From Rhodospirillales bacterium (GTDB lineage: Bacteria > Pseudomonadota > Alphaproteobacteria > Rhodospirillales > JABHCV01), in assembly GCA_016776705.1 (NCBI GenBank), contig JADHSW010000133.1, positions 1-8,350 of the forward strand: 8,350 nucleotides of DNA, read 5' to 3'. How positions within the stretch are numbered: position 1 is the first letter of the stretch; each line of letters opens with the position of its first letter. Of the stretch, positions 5,980 to 8,350 are shown piece after piece. Below the pieces are notes generated by a model, which was not told where the DNA came from, ran no database searches, and saw nothing but the letters and a program-made list of their open reading frames with translations. The position numbers were made by a program, and so were the translations under genes.

Positions 5980-7338
5980 CTAGTCCTTTTTCTTTTTTGC
6001 TTTTTCGGCCGCTTTGCGCTTGCGGTTGATTTTCGCCCAGCCATCGATCTGCTGGTGTCTGGCCCGGGTCACGGCAAGTGCGTCACCATCAACATCCTTG
6101 CAAATGGTCGATCCTGCCCCGACAACCGCGCCGTCACCAATCGTAACAGGGGCGATGAGCGCCGTGTTGGAGCCAATAAACGCGCCTTTGCCAATGATGG
6201 TCTTTGATTTGAAATACCCGTCGTAATTACAGGTGATGGTGCCAGCACCGATATTCGCGCCTTCGCCAATATGGGCATCGCCAATATAGGTCAGGTGCGA
6301 CACCTTGGCGCCCGGTTCCAGCATGGCGTTCTTGATTTCGACAAAGTTTCCCACCCTGGCGCCTTCGCTGACCGTGGTGCCTGGACGCAATCTGGCGAAC
6401 GGACCAATGCTGGCCTTGGGAAGGACCCTGGCCCCTTCAATATGGCAAAAGGCGTTGATTGTCGCCCCGTCGCCGATGCTGACGCCGGGTCCGAAGAAAA
6501 CATTTGGGCCGATGCTGACATCTACGCCAAGTTTCGTATCGTGGCTCAGGAACACGGTTGTCGGGTCGATCAGGGTGACCCCGTTTTCCATTGCCTGAAA
6601 ACGCAGACGATCTTGCAGGATGGCTTCGGCTTCCGCCAGTTCGATGCGCGAATTAATGCCGATCAACTCGTCCGGTTCTCCCTCAACGACACAGCAGTTG
6701 CGACCATCGGCGCATGCCAGCCCGATAATATCGGTCAGGTAATATTCACCTTTGGCGTTGTCGTTTCCGACCCGGTCCAACAGACTCCACATCACCTTGC
6801 CGTCAATTGCCATAACGCCGGAATTGCACAAGTCGACCTGGCGTTGATCGTCAGTGGCGTCCCTGGCCTCGACAATGGCGTTCAGGGCGCCATCTTCGCC
6901 GACAATCAGGCGGCCATATTCCCCGGCATCTTCCGGCGTGAAGCCCAGCACGACAACTGCCGGGTCCAGATCCGAATGACGGGCGTCGAGCATGGCCTCA
7001 AGTGTGTCGGGGGTAATCAGCGGTGTGTCGCCGTACAGCACCAGTACATCGCCGTCAAAATCACCGATTGAATCGCGCGCCGCCAGCACCGCGTGAGCCG
7101 TACCCAGCCTGTCCGATTGCACCGCCGTGGGGAAAGGAGAGACGACGTCCGATATACTGTCCATGAAGCCGCCGACGACGACGCAGACGTCTTCCGGGTC
7201 CAGTCCGTCAATGGTCGCCATCAAGTGGGCGATCATCGGCCTGCCAGCCAGCGGGTGCAAAACCTTCGCCAGTTTTGACTTCATTCGTGTGCCCAGCCCG
7301 GCTGCAAGTACGATGACGGCGGTTTTTGACGTGGTCAT
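5980..7338 (-). CDS. glmU: Bifunctional GlmU: glucosamine-1-phosphate N-acetyltransferase / UDP-GlcNAc pyrophosphorylase
   Basis: This 452-residue cytoplasmic enzyme acetylates glucosamine-1-phosphate with acetyl-CoA and then joins GlcNAc-1-phosphate to UTP, giving UDP-GlcNAc. The uridyltransferase half (about 1-230) shows the nucleotide loop LAAGLGTRMKSKLAKVL (11-27), the metal-site Asp104 in YGDTPLI, and GEYYLTDI (197-204). The acetyltransferase half is a left-handed beta helix made of hexapeptide repeats (about 250-420). It includes His348 in VSHLTYIGD, the expected catalytic base, and AGTITCNYDG (365-374). The C terminus is a highly basic tail (KINRKRKAAEKAKKKKD). The length is normal. 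The ATG at 7338-7336 gives the standard N terminus but has only a weak Shine-Dalgarno. The gene leads the glmU-glmS-gdt1 run and is divergent from gph across 96 bp that contain nested inverted repeats. The order fits the pathway, since the GlmS product (after GlmM, absent here) feeds GlmU. Confidence 0.97.
   Translation of the reverse strand: MTTSKTAVIVLAAGLGTRMKSKLAKVLHPLAGRPMIAHLMATIDGLDPEDVCVVVGGFMDSISDVVSPFPTAVQSDRLGTAHAVLAARDSIGDFDGDVLVLYGDTPLITPDTLEAMLDARHSDLDPAVVVLGFTPEDAGEYGRLIVGEDGALNAIVEARDATDDQRQVDLCNSGVMAIDGKVMWSLLDRVGNDNAKGEYYLTDIIGLACADGRNCCVVEGEPDELIGINSRIELAEAEAILQDRLRFQAMENGVTLIDPTTVFLSHDTKLGVDVSIGPNVFFGPGVSIGDGATINAFCHIEGARVLPKASIGPFARLRPGTTVSEGARVGNFVEIKNAMLEPGAKVSHLTYIGDAHIGEGANIGAGTITCNYDGYFKSKTIIGKGAFIGSNTALIAPVTIGDGAVVGAGSTICKDVDGDALAVTRARHQQIDGWAKINRKRKAAEKAKKKKD
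5981..5996 (-). promoter_or_regulatory. Shine-Dalgarno of glmS embedded in the Lys-rich end of glmU
   Basis: The final Lys-Lys-Lys-Asp-stop codons of glmU read AAAAAGGAC on the minus strand and so also supply the AAGGA ribosome site for glmS, whose ATG starts at 5973. This couples translation of the two enzymes. The same 16-base string recurs before the transporter gene at 4119-4104. Confidence 0.65.
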
Positions 7339-7372
7339 AAGATTGGAATTGCCCTAAACATGCGTTTCAGTT

Positions 7373-7408
7373 TGGCAGGAACTTGCCACATAGCGGGAAT
7401 CCCGCCAA
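7373..7408. promoter_or_regulatory. Nested inverted repeats in the glmU/gph divergent intergenic region
   Basis: Between the two start codons lie TGGCA-N6-TGCCA (7373-7388) and, four bases on, the perfect palindrome GCGGGAATCCCGC (7393-7405). The outer arms TTGGCAGG (7372-7379) and CCCGCCAA (7401-7408) also pair with one mismatch. The location in a shared regulatory region suggests an operator for a dimeric regulator or a small RNA structure in a leader. No clear sigma-70 promoter could be picked out for either gene. Confidence 0.4.
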
Positions 7409-7434
7409 GTCAAAGATTGTTACGGAGTTTTTCA

Positions 7435-8121
7435 ATGCCCAGTGAACATAAGATCAAGGCCATACTGTTCGACCTGGACGGCACGCTGGTCGATAGCGCA
7501 CCGGATCTTCACGCCGCCGCCAACAAGCTGTTGGCCCAAGAGAACCGTCGCGACGTTAGCCTGGATGAAATTACCATGATGATCGGTGACGGGGTGCCAA
7601 AACTGGTCGAACGATCATTCGAAGCCACGGGAGACCCCATTGAAGAGGGCGATCTGGACGTACTTGCAAAACGTTATCTGGAATTTTACGAACCCCATTC
7701 GGCCGACTTGACGGTGCCTTTCCCCGGCGCCCTTGAATGCCTGGAACACTTGAAGGAACAGGGTTACGCCCTGGGCGTGTGCACCAACAAGCCCTATGGG
7801 GCAACCATGGAAATCCTTGGCTCACTGGGGCTTTCGCAGTATCTTAGCGTGATCATCGGTGGCGACACCCTGCCCGGCATTAAAAAACCGGACCCCCGCC
7901 ACCTGTTGGCCGCGCTCGACAAATTAGGGCTTTCCGCGGATCAGGCCGTCATGGTTGGGGACAACGCCAACGACGTCAACGCCGCCAGGGGCGGGTCCAT
8001 TGCGGTCATTGTTTGCCGGTTCGGTTACACAAAGGGACCGGCGGAAGATCTGGGTGGCGACAGGATTATCGATCACTTTGACGAATTGGCGGACGTCATC
8101 ACAGCGATGAGCAGTTCTTGA
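7435..8121 (+). CDS. gph: Phosphoglycolate phosphatase-like HAD hydrolase
   Basis: The 228-residue product is a haloacid dehalogenase subfamily IA phosphatase, most likely the cytoplasmic enzyme that hydrolyses 2-phosphoglycolate arising from DNA repair or from RuBisCO. All four HAD motifs are intact: the nucleophile Asp13 and acid Asp15 in FDLDGTLVDS, Thr117 in VCTNKP, the lysine at 150-151 in IKKPDP, and the Mg2+ ligands Asp176 and Asp180 in VGDNANDV. A helical cap domain (about 18-90) lies between motifs I and II as in Gph. The ATG at 7435 was preferred to the in-frame upstream ATG at 7360. It places the first motif at the normal distance from the N terminus and is preceded seven bases upstream by ACGGAG, whereas the extra 25 residues are not HAD-like. 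The stop codon overlaps the -35 box of the tRNA-Val promoter. Other phosphosugar substrates cannot be excluded. Confidence 0.92.
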   Translation: MPSEHKIKAILFDLDGTLVDSAPDLHAAANKLLAQENRRDVSLDEITMMIGDGVPKLVERSFEATGDPIEEGDLDVLAKRYLEFYEPHSADLTVPFPGALECLEHLKEQGYALGVCTNKPYGATMEILGSLGLSQYLSVIIGGDTLPGIKKPDPRHLLAALDKLGLSADQAVMVGDNANDVNAARGGSIAVIVCRFGYTKGPAEDLGGDRIIDHFDELADVITAMSSS

Positions 8122-8147
8122 CAATCCAGGCCGGGCGCCCGTATACC
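8118..8147 (+). promoter_or_regulatory. Sigma-70-type promoter of tRNA-Val, overlapping the end of gph
   Basis: A perfect TTGACA -35 box (8118-8123) and a TATACC -10 box (8142-8147) are separated by 18 bases. The -35 box includes the gph TGA stop (8119-8121). The spacer ends with the 10-base palindrome CGGGCGCCCG (8132-8141). A GC-rich discriminator (CTCGCCC) follows the -10 box, as is typical of growth-rate and ppGpp controlled stable-RNA promoters. Transcription should start near 8154, about 15 bases before the mature tRNA. Confidence 0.7.
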
Positions 8148-8168
8148 TCGCCCAGCCTTGAAGAAATG

Positions 8169-8242
8169 GGCGCGTAGCTCAGCGGGAGAGCACTCGCTTC
8201 ACACGCGAGGGGTCACTGGTTCAATCCCAGTCGTGCCCACCA
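8169..8242 (+). tRNA. tRNA-Val, anticodon CAC
   Basis: The sequence folds as a complete cloverleaf. The acceptor arms are GGGCGCG and CGTGCCC (one G-U pair), the D stem is GCTC/GAGC and the anticodon stem is CTCGC/GCGAG. The anticodon loop is TTCACAC with CAC at its centre, and the T stem is ACTGG/CCAGT. The 3' CCA is encoded. CAC reads the valine codon GUG. It has its own promoter and terminator, so it is a single-gene transcription unit. Confidence 0.95.
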
Positions 8243-8245
8243 TGG

Positions 8246-8273
8246 AAAACCCCCGGGAAACCGGGGGTTTTTC
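8246..8273 (+). terminator. Rho-independent terminator of tRNA-Val
   Basis: A seven-pair GC stem (CCCCCGG/CCGGGGG, 8250-8256 and 8261-8267) with a GAAA tetraloop is followed by a run of five T and more T-rich sequence. Flanking AAAA/TTTT can lengthen the stem. It begins four bases after the CCA end of the tRNA. Confidence 0.92.
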
Positions 8274-8350
8274 TTTGTTTTGGGCTATACAAAAGGCTTA
8301 ATAGGTAGCTGTGTAGGTAGCAAAATTATGGATTTTGGGCAGAATTTTTA
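8274..8350. other. AT-rich segment beyond the tRNA, with short direct repeats
   Basis: The last 77 bases are markedly more AT-rich than the genes to the left. They hold two direct copies of TAGGTAGC (8302-8309 and 8314-8321), 12 bases apart from start to start. An ATG at 8328 opens a frame that runs off the window but lacks a Shine-Dalgarno, so no gene is called. The position next to a tRNA 3' end fits the edge of an integrated element, but this is inference only. Confidence 0.4.

Noticed and set aside
6271..7071. A 266-codon open frame on the plus strand
   Set aside because: It is fully antisense to glmU, with a composition typical of a reverse-strand shadow and no known motif.
7360..7434. 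Upstream in-frame start that would lengthen Gph by 25 residues
   Set aside because: The extra residues are not HAD-like, the region contains the inverted repeats of the divergent intergenic space, and the ATG at 7435 has its own ribosome site and gives normal family length.
1..8350. CRISPR array, insertion sequence or toxin-antitoxin pair
   Set aside because: No regularly spaced repeats, transposase or integrase motifs, or paired small toxin-like ORFs were found in the window.

Overview
The window looks like chromosomal DNA of an alphaproteobacterium, probably Rhodospirillales-like. This is inferred from protein style, moderately GC-rich genes with strong third-position GC, and the glmU-glmS pair divergent from a gph-type phosphatase. 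No 16S or other marker is present, so the assignment is tentative.

Layout from left to right. (1) Bases 1-843, minus strand: the N-terminal 281 residues of a GabD-type succinate-semialdehyde dehydrogenase, cut by the window edge. (2) Bases 1034-1803, plus strand: a two-gene unit with a 73-residue protein (ribbon-helix-helix-like pattern plus a C-terminal CxxC) and a membrane-anchored monohaem cytochrome c. (3) Bases 1845-3206, minus strand: a metallo-beta-lactamase/beta-CASP RNase-like protein, convergent with the cytochrome gene. (4) Bases 3207-3521: a gene-poor stretch with a promoter candidate, an AT-rich tract and a partial second copy of the 3' end of glmS. (5) Bases 3522-7338, minus strand: a probable operon glmU-glmS-gdt1. 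GlmS makes glucosamine-6-phosphate, GlmU turns glucosamine-1-phosphate into UDP-GlcNAc, and a Gdt1/TMEM165-family cation transporter gene follows glmS by 49 bp. (6) Bases 7435-8121, plus strand: a phosphoglycolate phosphatase-like HAD hydrolase, divergent from glmU. (7) Bases 8118-8273: a compact tRNA-Val(CAC) unit whose -35 box overlaps the gph stop codon and which ends in a strong intrinsic terminator. (8) The last ~75 bases are AT-rich and unassigned.

The most unusual feature is that the transporter gene is bracketed by two direct copies of the last 30 codons of glmS: the functional end at 4150-4239 and an orphan at 3433-3521. The orphan begins at the base after the transporter stop codon. 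It carries a one-base deletion, yet its final 17 codons differ from glmS only at synonymous third positions. This resembles the scar of a recombination or integration event at the 3' end of glmS, a known hot spot for inserting DNA, that delivered the transporter gene. No integrase or transposase is visible between the repeats. The mechanism is therefore inferred; the duplication itself is seen directly.
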